DNA of 54,889 bases from Sphaerochaeta sp. UBA5849. Its GTDB lineage: Bacteria; Spirochaetota; Spirochaetia; Sphaerochaetales; Sphaerochaetaceae. The notes under the pieces were generated by a model that was not told the origin of the DNA, ran no database searches, and saw only the letters and a list, made by a program, of their open reading frames with translations. This document shows positions 8,329-16,614 of this stretch, piece after piece. The stretch covers positions 1-54,889 of the forward strand of contig DJGJ01000002.1 of NCBI GenBank assembly GCA_002432715.1, in the 5' to 3' direction. A program made the position numbers and the translations under genes. The first letter of the stretch is position 1. Every line of letters begins with the position of its first letter.

Positions 8329-8906
8329 GCAAATTGGCACTCATGCTCGCTCTGTTCAGTACACTATTTTGCAGCTGCAGCCCTTCCCTGGTGGAAGCTG
8401 AATATCTGCTCAGTGATGGAGAGCTTGCCTGTGTCAGTTGGATCGAGAACGACCATCTGGCAGTGTTGTTGCTGCCGCAAGCGGTGGTCGACGGGTTTGC
8501 AACCTACTCACACTCCGACCCTGCCATGGCCGTTGTACAGCTTGTGGGGCTGCCGTCATCGAATGTGAGGCAGGCAAGCTACGATTCCTTGGTTTCCTTT
8601 GGCAAATTGGCTGTAACACTCTCTGCAACCGCCAGGGGAGTACCGGCCGGCGACGTTGATGCCGCACTCTGCCTTGAAGTCTTATCTGAAGGGGCAAGCC
8701 ACTTGAGGAAAACCTTCCTGGCCGATACACTGGCTTCCATTACTGGTCAGTCTGATCCGTTTGGAATGCTTGAGACAGTCAAGCAAGCAACTGTCTTTGA
8801 TTTGCGAACGAGTCTTGCACTATCGCAGAATACCGACTGGGAGCTCCTGAGAGCCCATCTCAAGCGTTATGTAGAGGAAATCAGGCGCGTCCAGCGTAAG
8901 GAGTAA
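8325..8906 (+). CDS. small secreted or lipoprotein of unknown function between yqeK and rsfS
   Basis: 193 residues. I do not recognise the family. The N-terminus (MSKLALMLALFSTLFCSCSP) is a signal peptide with two cysteines, so a relaxed spirochaetal lipobox is possible. The rest is alpha/beta with no clear motif; a conserved-looking VVQLVGLPSSNVRQASYDSLVSFG segment sits near residues 66-90. Start TTG 8325 overlaps the yqeK stop (TTGA) and has GGAGG 6 nt upstream. In many spirochaetes an LCP (LytR-type) gene occupies this slot; this protein lacks the LCP arginine-rich phosphate site, so it may be a truncated or diverged remnant, but I cannot show that. Confidence 0.7.
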   Translation: MSKLALMLALFSTLFCSCSPSLVEAEYLLSDGELACVSWIENDHLAVLLLPQAVVDGFATYSHSDPAMAVVQLVGLPSSNVRQASYDSLVSFGKLAVTLSATARGVPAGDVDAALCLEVLSEGASHLRKTFLADTLASITGQSDPFGMLETVKQATVFDLRTSLALSQNTDWELLRAHLKRYVEEIRRVQRKE

Positions 8907-9251
8907 ATGAGAATGAATGACTTGGTACTGGCTAATGCCCAGGCGATCGGCCAATTTCTTGAAGACCATAAGTGCAAGGATGTAAGCATCCTTGATGTAT
9001 CGGAGGAGTGTTCTTGGGCTGATTGTTTCATTATCGCCACGGTCTCCAGCGTCGGCCACCTCAAAGGTGTCGCCCATGAGATTTGGGGAGAACTGAACGA
9101 TCTCGGTCTTGAGGTTGCCAACCGACACAAGAATCCCGCCGGTGATGGCTGGGAACTCATCGACTGTTCCGATATTGTAATCCATCTGATGAGTCCCGAG
9201 TTGAGGGAATTTTATTCATTGGAAAAACTCTGGCAGAAACGGGAACGGTAG
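8907..9251 (+). CDS. rsfS: ribosomal silencing factor RsfS
   Basis: A 114-residue Iojap/RsfS protein that binds L14 on the 50S subunit and blocks joining during starvation. Typical segments are ILDVSEECSWADCFIIATV, the HLKGVA helix, and GDGWELIDCSDIVIHLMSPELREFYSLEKLW. Two ATGs (8907 and 8913) follow AAGGAG; both are acceptable. It ends 3 nt from the convergent LacI regulator. Confidence 0.95.
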   Translation: MRMNDLVLANAQAIGQFLEDHKCKDVSILDVSEECSWADCFIIATVSSVGHLKGVAHEIWGELNDLGLEVANRHKNPAGDGWELIDCSDIVIHLMSPELREFYSLEKLWQKRER

Positions 9252-9253
9252 GA

Positions 9254-10285
9254 TCAATCGTCAAGGTTCTCCCGAATCTTGATGATGGTTCTGGTTATGG
9301 TATCGACGACAGGCTCCTGCTGATTCATCAGATGAAAAAACAGCTTCTGGATGGCATCGTAGCCCTGTCGTTGAGGCTCCTGACAAATGGTGAAGGTTAT
9401 GACTCCTTCCTTGATCAGTGTTTTTGTGGTTGGAATGTCATCGAAGCAAAGAATGCGGATAATCCCTGCCTTTCCCAATTCCTGAACAGCTTTACATGCT
9501 CCCTGCACACCGGCCGCAGTCAAGTAGAGACAGTTGGTCTCGGGATTCATTTTCAGGCAGGAGAGGGTTCGCTCATATGCCTTATCGTTGTCATCAAGAC
9601 TCTCGATGACGTCGACTATGGTATGAGGCATCTTGCGTTCTGTCAGTCCCTCCAGAAATCCTCTGATGCGCTCCTGGTGCCCCTTGATATTGAACGATCC
9701 GGTGACAATCAGGATTTTTTGCTCGATTTGCTTGCAAACCAAGCTTAGCAGGCCGCTTGCCGTTGTTCCCCCGAGATAGTAATCCGGTCCGACATAGCAC
9801 AGGCGATGTGTATCACTGATATCTGTATTGACGGTGACAACGGTTGTGCCGGCCTCGGTAATCTTGTCAATCGCCGCAATAACCGGCTCTACGTTGATGG
9901 TGGTAATGCACAGACCGTCATAGCGCTTGCTCTGCAGCGTCTCGATGGCATCGAGGTGAACGGATTGATCAAACGATTTCACTTCCATAATGTCGACAGA
10001 GACGCCAAAGTCAGCGAGTTCCCGTTCAGCCTGCCTAAAGCCCGCAATGACATCAGAAAAGAACGGATTGCCGATGCTTGGAAGCAGGCACCCGATCCTC
10101 AGAGGTTGCTTGCGGGTCGCCAAGGCTTTCCCGGCAAGATTAGGAATGAATCCCAGCTCGTTGGCTATGGTTCGAACCCTGGAGGCAACCTCTTCGTTGA
10201 CGCCTTTCCTATTGTGGAGTACCCGGTCCACCGTCCCTCTGGATACTCCAGCCTTCTTTGCAATATCCCTAATCGTAACAGCCAT
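9254..10285 (-). CDS. LacI family regulator of the adjacent sugar importer
   Basis: The 343-residue repressor-type protein has an N-terminal HTH plus hinge (residues 1-58: TIRDIAKKAGVSRGTVDRVLHNRKGVNEE...LATRK) and a periplasmic-binding-protein-like sensor domain (IGCLLPSIGNPFFSDVIAGF). The HTH recognition helix RGTVDRVL differs from the common SxxTVSRVL, with D where S usually stands. It follows the importer genes on the same strand with its own promoter and a good AAAGGA ribosome site. It probably binds the palindrome before the binding-protein gene; the inducer is likely the transported sugar. Confidence 0.9.
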   Translation of the reverse strand: MAVTIRDIAKKAGVSRGTVDRVLHNRKGVNEEVASRVRTIANELGFIPNLAGKALATRKQPLRIGCLLPSIGNPFFSDVIAGFRQAERELADFGVSVDIMEVKSFDQSVHLDAIETLQSKRYDGLCITTINVEPVIAAIDKITEAGTTVVTVNTDISDTHRLCYVGPDYYLGGTTASGLLSLVCKQIEQKILIVTGSFNIKGHQERIRGFLEGLTERKMPHTIVDVIESLDDNDKAYERTLSCLKMNPETNCLYLTAAGVQGACKAVQELGKAGIIRILCFDDIPTTKTLIKEGVITFTICQEPQRQGYDAIQKLFFHLMNQQEPVVDTITRTIIKIRENLDD

Positions 10286-10302
10286 GGTTGTCCTTTTAGC
10301 AG

Positions 10303-10331
10303 AGAATAAGCTACTACATACAACTTGGCAA
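10303..10331 (-). promoter_or_regulatory. candidate promoter of the LacI regulator gene
   Basis: On the minus strand, TTGCCA (10326-10331), 17-bp spacer and TATTCT (10303-10308). It lies in the short gap after the permease gene, so the regulator can be made separately from the importer. Confidence 0.4.
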
Positions 10332-10337
10332 CAGTGT

Positions 10338-11519
10338 CTAGTTCGATTTCACCTGTTTCTTACTGATAACATCAAATGCCACCGCTGCTAGTACTACGAT
10401 ACCTTTTACGGCTTTCTGCCAGTTGGCGTCAATACCGAGAATGGACATACCATTGTTCAGAACACCCATGAAAATTGCACCGATGATTGCTCCTCCGATG
10501 GTTCCGGTTCCGCCATAGGCACTTGCACCGCCGATGAAGCAGGAGCCGATGGCATCCATCTCATAGTTGGTTCCGGCTGTTGGAGCAGCCGAGTTGAAAC
10601 GAGCCACACCCACCAAGGCGGCAACAGCAGAGAGGAATCCCATGTTCGTATATGCGAAGAAAAGGACCCGGTTGGTATCGATACCTGAAAGTTTTGCAGC
10701 CTTTTCATTGCCGCCCATGGCATAGAGATGTCTGCCCGGCACCGTGCGGGCGGTGAAGTAGCTGTAGCCCAATACGATGATTGCGAGGAGAATCAAGACC
10801 ACCGGCACACCCTTGTGTCTGCCGAGCAGGGAAAAAACTATCAGGACAGCAATCGAAAGCAGGATGACCTTGGTCAACGTGATGGTCAGCGGCTCGGTTG
10901 CATACCCCTTCTTTTTCTTCGTATACCGATCGAAAAAAGTCCAAGTACCATAAATCAGACAGATGACGACCCCTACGAAGACGGTTACCGAGAAAATGGT
11001 TGCACCATCCTCAGTATTGGGGAGGAAGCTGTTGAAGTATCTGGTGTACTCGGCGGGGAAGGGGGAGATGGTCAATCCATTGAGGATCAAAAGGGCGACG
11101 CCTCTCCACAACAGCATTCCTGCTAGTGTTGTGATGAAGGGAGGAATGCGGACATACGCAATCCAGAAGCCCTGCCATGCCCCGATAGCCAGACCTGCCA
11201 ACAGGCAAATCACAATCGACAGATAGATGTTCCAATGCAGGTTGACGATCAGTGTTCCCGCCAGCGCTCCGACCAGTGCTACAACCGAACCAACCGAGAG
11301 ATCGATGTTTCCACCGGTGAGGATGCACAGCAACATGCCGCTCGCCAAAATTACAACATACGCGTTTTGGCTGATGAGGTTGGAAATATTGGCAGGGGCG
11401 AAAAGGGAGCCCCTCCCACTGCTGCTGATGAGCACTTGGAAGAGAAGCATGGTAGCCAGAAGAACGATAAGCATGGAGTTCTTCTTCACCGTGTCTTTGA
11501 TGCCTAGGCTGTGTCTCAT
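10338..11519 (-). CDS. gguB: sugar ABC transporter permease (GguB/MmsB-like)
   Basis: The 393-residue inner-membrane permease of the RbsC/XylH family has about 10 hydrophobic segments, the family motif GGNIDLSVGSVVALVGALAG near residues 70-95, and a C-terminal GxxxxGGxxxxGGxGT region (FIGGASAYGGTGTIGGAIIGA). An about 35-residue cytoplasmic loop rich in lysine (TKKKKGYATEP) is typical of the long GguB/XylH forms. ATG 11519 overlaps the end of the ATPase gene, so the two are translationally coupled. It forms the membrane channel for the sugar delivered by the ChvE-like protein. Confidence 0.9.
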   Translation of the reverse strand: MRHSLGIKDTVKKNSMLIVLLATMLLFQVLISSSGRGSLFAPANISNLISQNAYVVILASGMLLCILTGGNIDLSVGSVVALVGALAGTLIVNLHWNIYLSIVICLLAGLAIGAWQGFWIAYVRIPPFITTLAGMLLWRGVALLILNGLTISPFPAEYTRYFNSFLPNTEDGATIFSVTVFVGVVICLIYGTWTFFDRYTKKKKGYATEPLTITLTKVILLSIAVLIVFSLLGRHKGVPVVLILLAIIVLGYSYFTARTVPGRHLYAMGGNEKAAKLSGIDTNRVLFFAYTNMGFLSAVAALVGVARFNSAAPTAGTNYEMDAIGSCFIGGASAYGGTGTIGGAIIGAIFMGVLNNGMSILGIDANWQKAVKGIVVLAAVAFDVISKKQVKSN

Positions 11520-13060
11520 GGCAGTTGGTCTCCTTTCTGGTTCTGTACAATACATTTCATGATTTTTTCCTGACTTGCCTCGGACCCCGGCATCTCCCCG
11601 ACTATCCTTCCTTCACTGAGGACGTATATACGGTCGCAGATGCCAAGAACCTCAGGCATTTCGCTCGAGATGAAGAGAATGGACTTTCCTTCCTCGGCAA
11701 GTTGATTGATGATGCAGTAAATCTCGTACTTGGCCCCGACATCGATTCCCCTTGTCGGTTCATCGAGCAACAGGATATCGGGCTCTGCAAAAATCCATTT
11801 GCTCAGCAAGACCTTCTGCTGGTTCCCACCTGAAAGGTTGTTCACCTGCTCAAGGACTGATGAGCATTTTGTGTGCAGTTTCTCATTCACCTCTTTTGCA
11901 ACCTTCAGCTCCAAATCCGGGTCGATGACCTGATGCTTGCTGATGGCTTCCAGTTTTGCAAGGGTGGTGTTTTGCATGATGGACTTGGAGAGAATCAAAC
12001 CATTGCCTTTGCGGTCCTCGGTGACATAGGCGAGTTTGTTTTGAATGGCGCTCTTGATGGTATTCAGCTGGACTTCCTTCCCGTTTATCTTGAGTTTTCC
12101 GCTGATATTGCGCCCGTAACTCTTTCCGAAGAGGCTCATGGCAAATTCCGTACGCCCCGATCCCATCAGTCCGCTGATGCCGACGACTTCGCCCCGATGC
12201 AGTTTGAGATTGATATCTTCACAGACTTTCACCCCCTCGTATATGGGGTGATAAGCGGTCCAATGTTCTACTTCAAGACTAACTGGACCGATTTTGGCAT
12301 TCCGTTTGGGGAATCGGTCGCTCATATTCCGGCCAACCATGGCTTTGATGATCTTATTCTCATCGAAGGCTTCCAAGGTTTTGTCCATGGTCGTAATTAC
12401 TTCACCATCACGGATGACGGTGATGCGATCGGCAATATAGGAGACTTCGTTGAGCTTATGGGAGATGAGAATGCTGGTCATTCCCCTCTCTTTGAACTGC
12501 AGCAGCAGATCAAGCAGCTTCTTGGCTTCCGTATCGTTCAGGGATGCAGTCGGCTCGTCCAGGATGAGGACCTTGACATTCTTTGCCAAAGCCTTGGCAA
12601 TCTCAACGAGCTGTTGTTTTCCCACCCCGATATCCTTGATGGCGGTCTTGCTCGACTCTTCAAGTCCAACCAAGGCAAGCAGCTCATCGGCACGGCTGTA
12701 TGTCTTGTCCCAGTCTATGGAAAAGATTCTGCCCTGCTCGTTTCCCAAGAACATGTTCTCGGCAATGGTGAGGTAGGGAACGAGTGCCAACTCCTGATGG
12801 ATGATGACGATTCCCTGTTCCTCGCTTTCCTTGATGGTGTGGAATTGGCAAGGTTTTCCATGCACTAGAATTTCACCATCAAACGTTGAAGCAGGATAGA
12901 CGCCACTGAGGATGTTCATCAGTGTGGACTTGCCTGCCCCGTTCTCTCCGACTATGGCGTGAATTTCTCCCGGACGAACTTGAAGGTTCACATCATGAAG
13001 AGCCCTGACCCCGGGAAAGGTCTTGGTGATGTGTTTCATTTCCAGTAATAGGGTTTCCAA
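11516..13060 (-). CDS. gguA: sugar ABC transporter double ATPase (GguA/MmsA-like)
   Basis: A 514-residue duplicated ATPase of the RbsA/XylG/MglA type. The first cassette has GENGAGKST (Walker A, about 37-45) and ILDEPTA. The second has a degenerate Walker A (GLMGSGRTE), LSGGNQQKVLLSKW and LLDEPTRGIDVG. It drives import through GguB. The start is TTG 13060, 6 nt after GGAGG; the first ATG (13039) would lack a ribosome site at suitable distance. A UUCG stem-loop lies between this gene and the binding-protein gene upstream. Confidence 0.92.
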   Translation of the reverse strand: METLLLEMKHITKTFPGVRALHDVNLQVRPGEIHAIVGENGAGKSTLMNILSGVYPASTFDGEILVHGKPCQFHTIKESEEQGIVIIHQELALVPYLTIAENMFLGNEQGRIFSIDWDKTYSRADELLALVGLEESSKTAIKDIGVGKQQLVEIAKALAKNVKVLILDEPTASLNDTEAKKLLDLLLQFKERGMTSILISHKLNEVSYIADRITVIRDGEVITTMDKTLEAFDENKIIKAMVGRNMSDRFPKRNAKIGPVSLEVEHWTAYHPIYEGVKVCEDINLKLHRGEVVGISGLMGSGRTEFAMSLFGKSYGRNISGKLKINGKEVQLNTIKSAIQNKLAYVTEDRKGNGLILSKSIMQNTTLAKLEAISKHQVIDPDLELKVAKEVNEKLHTKCSSVLEQVNNLSGGNQQKVLLSKWIFAEPDILLLDEPTRGIDVGAKYEIYCIINQLAEEGKSILFISSEMPEVLGICDRIYVLSEGRIVGEMPGSEASQEKIMKCIVQNQKGDQLP

Positions 13061-13077
13061 AAAGGACCTCCAAAGAT

Positions 13078-13099
13078 GCGGGCAACCGAAGTTGCCCGC
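13078..13099 (-). other. intercistronic stem-loop with C(UUCG)G tetraloop
   Basis: On the minus-strand transcript, GCGGGCAAC, loop UUCG, GTTGCCCGC: a perfect 9-bp stem with an exceptionally stable tetraloop, and no following U-run. It sits 17 nt after the binding-protein stop and upstream of the ATPase ribosome site. Its likely role is to protect the 3' end of binding-protein mRNA and so raise its level relative to the membrane parts. Confidence 0.7.
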
Positions 13100-13116
13100 A
13101 AAGGATCAAAGGAGAA

Positions 13117-14196
13117 TCAGATCTTTAGATCAGCTTCAGTGTAGTAGCCGCTGTCGATCAACAGAGCCTTGTAGTTGTCAACAGTTGCAAAAACAGGATC
13201 GCACAGGTAGGAAGGAACAACCTTCACACCATTGTGGTAGGTCTCGGTGTCGTTGATGTCAACTTTCTCGCCCTTGACGATTGCATTGACCATTTCGACT
13301 ACCTTGCTTGCCAAGGTGCGGGTGTCCTTGAAGATGGACATGCTCTGCAGACCCAGGATCATGTTCTTTACAGAAGGCTTGTCGCAGTCCTGACCGGTGA
13401 GAATCGGGAAGTTGTCCTTGGTGTACCCTGCAGCAACGAGAGCGTTGGTCACACCGTTGGCGATGGAGTCATTGGAAGAATAGACTGCATCGAGGCGGTT
13501 GCCCTTCGGGCCGTAGCCGTTCGCGGTGATCAGGTTTTCCATTCTCTTCTGGGCTTCTTCGGTAGACCAGTTGAGTGTTGCAACCTGGGCCTTGGTGGTC
13601 TGGCCGGAGCGGACGATCAACTTGCCGCTCTTGATGTATGGCTCAAGAATCGACATGGCACCACCAAAGAAGAAGTTGATGTTGTTGTCATCGGGAGAAC
13701 CGGTGAACAGCTCGATGTAGTAGGGGCCGGGGGTGCTGTCAAGTTTCAGAGCATCGCGGATATAGGTACCCTGGATGGTTCCGACCTTGAAGTTGTCGAA
13801 GGTGGCATAATAGGTGACGGCATCGGTGTTCATGATCAGGCGGTCATAAGCAATGACTGCGATGTCCTTTGCTTTTGCCTGCTTCAGGACTTCACTCAGC
13901 GCCGATCCATCGATGGAAGCGATGACCAACACCTTGCAACCGGTGGTGATCATGTTCTCAATCTGGGCAACCTGGGTGGGGATATCATTGTCGCCTGCAT
14001 ACTGCAAGTCAACCTTGTACCCTGCTGCTTCGAGCTGGCTCTTCATGTTCGCACCATCCTGATTCCAGCGCTGGAGGCTCTGGGTGGGCATGGAAACGCC
14101 GATCTTGATGACAGAGGCATCTTCTTTTGTTCCTGCTCCGAAGAGAGTTGCTACAGTGAGCAACACGATCAAGAGGACACATAAACTCTTTTTCAT
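13117..14196 (-). CDS. chvE: ChvE-like multiple sugar-binding protein
   Basis: The 359-residue periplasmic-binding protein starts with a clear signal peptide (MKKSLCVLLIVLLTVATLFGAG), no lipobox. The mature part begins IKIGVSMPTQSLQRWNQDGANM and contains LQYAGDNDIPTQVAQIENMI and VLVIASIDGSAL, the pattern of ChvE and related aldose-binding proteins. The sugar cannot be fixed from sequence; ChvE relatives bind several aldoses such as galactose, arabinose and xylose. ATG 14196 has AAGGAG. First gene of the importer operon. Confidence 0.9.
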   Translation of the reverse strand: MKKSLCVLLIVLLTVATLFGAGTKEDASVIKIGVSMPTQSLQRWNQDGANMKSQLEAAGYKVDLQYAGDNDIPTQVAQIENMITTGCKVLVIASIDGSALSEVLKQAKAKDIAVIAYDRLIMNTDAVTYYATFDNFKVGTIQGTYIRDALKLDSTPGPYYIELFTGSPDDNNINFFFGGAMSILEPYIKSGKLIVRSGQTTKAQVATLNWSTEEAQKRMENLITANGYGPKGNRLDAVYSSNDSIANGVTNALVAAGYTKDNFPILTGQDCDKPSVKNMILGLQSMSIFKDTRTLASKVVEMVNAIVKGEKVDINDTETYHNGVKVVPSYLCDPVFATVDNYKALLIDSGYYTEADLKI

Positions 14197-14306
14197 ATAC
14201 GACTCCTTTTTTTCTGGATTACTCCAGTGATTGACCATGACGGTAAAGGGGTATACGTAGGACGGATGCTGACAGCTCAAGGAAGAAATAATCAATGTTC
14301 TGCGTA

Positions 14307-14318
14307 GTGCCCGGGCAC
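14307..14318. promoter_or_regulatory. candidate LacI-type operator
   Basis: Perfect 12-bp palindrome GTGCCCGGGCAC with a central CCGGG, just downstream of the candidate promoter -10 box. The CG-centred symmetry and position are typical of LacI-family operators. The likely ligand is the regulator at 9254-10285. Confidence 0.5.
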
Positions 14319-14328
14319 ATTCAAGTAT

Positions 14329-14356
14329 ATGATAGCCCACTTTTCAGATTTGTAAA
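14329..14356 (-). promoter_or_regulatory. candidate promoter of the sugar importer operon
   Basis: On the minus strand, TTTACA (14351-14356), 16-bp spacer, TATCAT (14329-14334). The palindrome at 14307-14318 would overlap the early transcribed region. Confidence 0.5.
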
Positions 14357-14396
14357 GGGTGATAATGGAATTTTACCGACAATCATACAGAAGAGC

Positions 14397-15761
14397 CTAT
14401 ATGACGCGTTTAGTTTTCCACTTGCCGCCGAAGAATCTGACAATGAAGAAAATGCTTCGGCTGAACCAGTCGATGTACATACCTGCCCATACGCCATAAA
14501 TACCCCAGTTCAGGGTGATGGCAAGGAAATAGCTCATGGCAACCCGGAAAGCCCACATGCTGAACATGGAAACCACCATGGTGAATTTTGCATCACCGGC
14601 GGCCCTGAGAAAATTGGGGAGTGCGAAGGCTGTCGGCCAAATGGTGGCGCTGAAGATCATGGTGATGCGAATGACATTGCTTGCCATCGCGGTTGCATCT
14701 GCGGAGAGATTGAAGATCTTGACGATCGAGGGTGTGAGAAAATATCCTGGAATGGCGAGTGCAGTCATGGCGATATAGGTGATGAGGAGGAGAAGCTTGC
14801 CGTAGTGGACAGCCTGGTCTGGACGCTTTGCGCCGATAGCTTGGCCGATGACCGTTATTGAGGCGAGCCCTATGGCTCCGCCCGGGATATTGATGAACGA
14901 GGTGACTGAGCCTGAAATTGCGTTTGCTGCGATGGAAGCTGTCCCGAAAACAGCGATGAAGCCTTGGACAAGGAGCTTGCCGATCTGGAATACCGAACCC
15001 TCTATACCGGTAGGGATGCCTATGCGAAGTATGCGTTTAATCATCTCCGTGCGCCACTCAAGCCTTCGATAATTTCGGATTGAAATTACATTCATCGGAT
15101 TGGCAATGAGAATGAGGATGATCGTCGAGCCGATGATCCTGCTCAGCAGTGTTGCAAGTCCAGCTCCGGTGACACCCAGTTTGAGACTGAAAATGAAATA
15201 GGCGTTACCTATCACATTGACAAGGTTCATGATGATGCTCACCCATAGGTTTACTTTGCTGTTGCCCATTGACCTGAAGAGGGAGGCACAGGCGTTGTAG
15301 GTGGCTAAAAAGGGGAGGGATACAAGAATATAGAGGAAATAGGTGGAGCCGTTGGAAAGGACCTGCTCCTCGATCGAGCCGAAGATGAAGCTGATGATTT
15401 GACGGCGAAACGGGAGGCACAGCAGCATCATGATGGTTGAGACCACCACCGAGAGCACCAACAACTGCTTTGCAGCACTATTGGCCGATGCATAGTCCTT
15501 TCTACCCAGGTACTGACTTGAAACAACAGCACCCCCGGTGGCGAATGCTGCAAATAAAGTGACCACCAAAATGGTGATGGAATCGACCAAACTGATGGCA
15601 CTTACCGCCTCCTCCCCTGACGAGGCAACCATGACGGTGTCGGCCATGCCGATGGAGACGGCAAGAAATTGCTCGATCACCAAGGGTATGATCAGGGTAT
15701 ACAAAAAGCGGCGGGTGAACATTGGCTCTGACGCCGCTTGCATTGGCTTATTGACTTTCAC
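14397..15761 (-). CDS. MATE family multidrug/cation exporter
   Basis: A 454-residue inner-membrane protein with 12 predicted helices in two related halves. It begins FTRRFLYTLIIPLVIEQFLAVSIGMADTVMVASSGEEAVSAISL, the NorM-like start with the helix-1 and helix-2 pattern of MATE exporters (Na+ or H+ driven efflux). Substrate unknown. The start is GTG 15761, with GAGGA 7 nt upstream. It follows the TrpZ-like ATPase gene by 61 nt on the same strand and may be the last gene of that operon. A weak 7-bp hairpin (15795-15817) without a U-run lies in that gap. Confidence 0.9.
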   Translation of the reverse strand: MKVNKPMQAASEPMFTRRFLYTLIIPLVIEQFLAVSIGMADTVMVASSGEEAVSAISLVDSITILVVTLFAAFATGGAVVSSQYLGRKDYASANSAAKQLLVLSVVVSTIMMLLCLPFRRQIISFIFGSIEEQVLSNGSTYFLYILVSLPFLATYNACASLFRSMGNSKVNLWVSIIMNLVNVIGNAYFIFSLKLGVTGAGLATLLSRIIGSTIILILIANPMNVISIRNYRRLEWRTEMIKRILRIGIPTGIEGSVFQIGKLLVQGFIAVFGTASIAANAISGSVTSFINIPGGAIGLASITVIGQAIGAKRPDQAVHYGKLLLLITYIAMTALAIPGYFLTPSIVKIFNLSADATAMASNVIRITMIFSATIWPTAFALPNFLRAAGDAKFTMVVSMFSMWAFRVAMSYFLAITLNWGIYGVWAGMYIDWFSRSIFFIVRFFGGKWKTKRVI

Positions 15762-15822
15762 AAACTGGTCCTCGCCCTATCTTAGGCTGAACACCCAAAG
15801 GAGGCAAGCACCTTTGGATCTT

Positions 15823-16614
15823 TTACTCCTTCGTCAGCAATGCCTCGTCGTTGGCATAGGTCTTGTTCCTTAGATTCTTGAAGAGCCTGACCAGTTCTTC
15901 CACGGTGAGATTCGACTTTTCCTCACCCTGGACATCCAGGATGATGGTTCCTTCGTCCATCATGATCAGACGGTTGCCGAAATCAATGGCGAACTGCATA
16001 TTATGCGTTACCATCAAGGCGGTGAGCTTGTACTCGGCGATAAAGCGCTCGGTGAGGTCCATGACTATCTGGGCATTACGCGGATCGAGGGCTGCGGTAT
16101 GCTCGTCGAGCAGCAGCATTTTGGGCTTGCTCATGACAGTCATAAGCAGTGTGAGTGCCTGGCGTTGGCCACCGCTGAGGAGCCCGACATTGTCCTTGAG
16201 CCTGTCCTGCAGACCAATCAGTTGCAGAAGAGAGCGGAACTGTTCCCGCTTTTCATTGTTGAGGCTTATTCGCAAGCCCTTCATTCCCTTTGTTTCGGCG
16301 GTAATCATATTGTCCTCGATGGACATGTTTGCAGCCGTTCCCTTGGTCGGGTCCTGGAAAATGCGTCCGATCGTCATGGCCCGCCTGTATTCCGGGCTGG
16401 CCGTCACATCGGTTCCGTCGAAAATGATTTTGCCGTTGGTCACCGGATAGGTTCCGCTGATCAGGTTGAAGAGGGTGGATTTTCCCGAGCCGTTGGAACC
16501 GACGACACAGACAACATCGCCTTTGTTCACATGCAGATTGATATTGTCCAAAGCCAATTTCTCGTTGACCGTTCCAGGATAGAATACTTTGGTGATGTTG
16601 CTCAAATCAAGCAT
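15823..16614 (-). CDS. ABC transporter ATPase, TrpZ-like
   Basis: A 263-residue ATPase of the type paired with TrpX/TrpY proteins. Walker A is GSNGSGKST (about 39-47), the signature LLSGGQRQALTLLM, and Walker B LLLDEHTAALDP; His replaces the usual Pro after DE, a feature of this ATPase group. It energises the permease at 16607-17557. ATG 16614 overlaps the permease end by 8 nt. The substrate class (tryptophan, other amino acids or nucleobase-like ligands) cannot be told from sequence. Confidence 0.85.
   Translation of the reverse strand: MLDLSNITKVFYPGTVNEKLALDNINLHVNKGDVVCVVGSNGSGKSTLFNLISGTYPVTNGKIIFDGTDVTASPEYRRAMTIGRIFQDPTKGTAANMSIEDNMITAETKGMKGLRISLNNEKREQFRSLLQLIGLQDRLKDNVGLLSGGQRQALTLLMTVMSKPKMLLLDEHTAALDPRNAQIVMDLTERFIAEYKLTALMVTHNMQFAIDFGNRLIMMDEGTIILDVQGEEKSNLTVEELVRLFKNLRNKTYANDEALLTKE

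Noticed and set aside
11873..14184. Long plus-strand open frames opposite the sugar ABC ATPase and ChvE-like genes
   Set aside because: Opposite-strand artefacts of the same kind; the minus-strand products have complete family motifs.
15795..15817. Terminator between the TrpZ-like ATPase and the MATE gene
   Set aside because: A 7-bp stem exists but there is no U-run on the transcribed strand, so read-through into the MATE gene is more likely.
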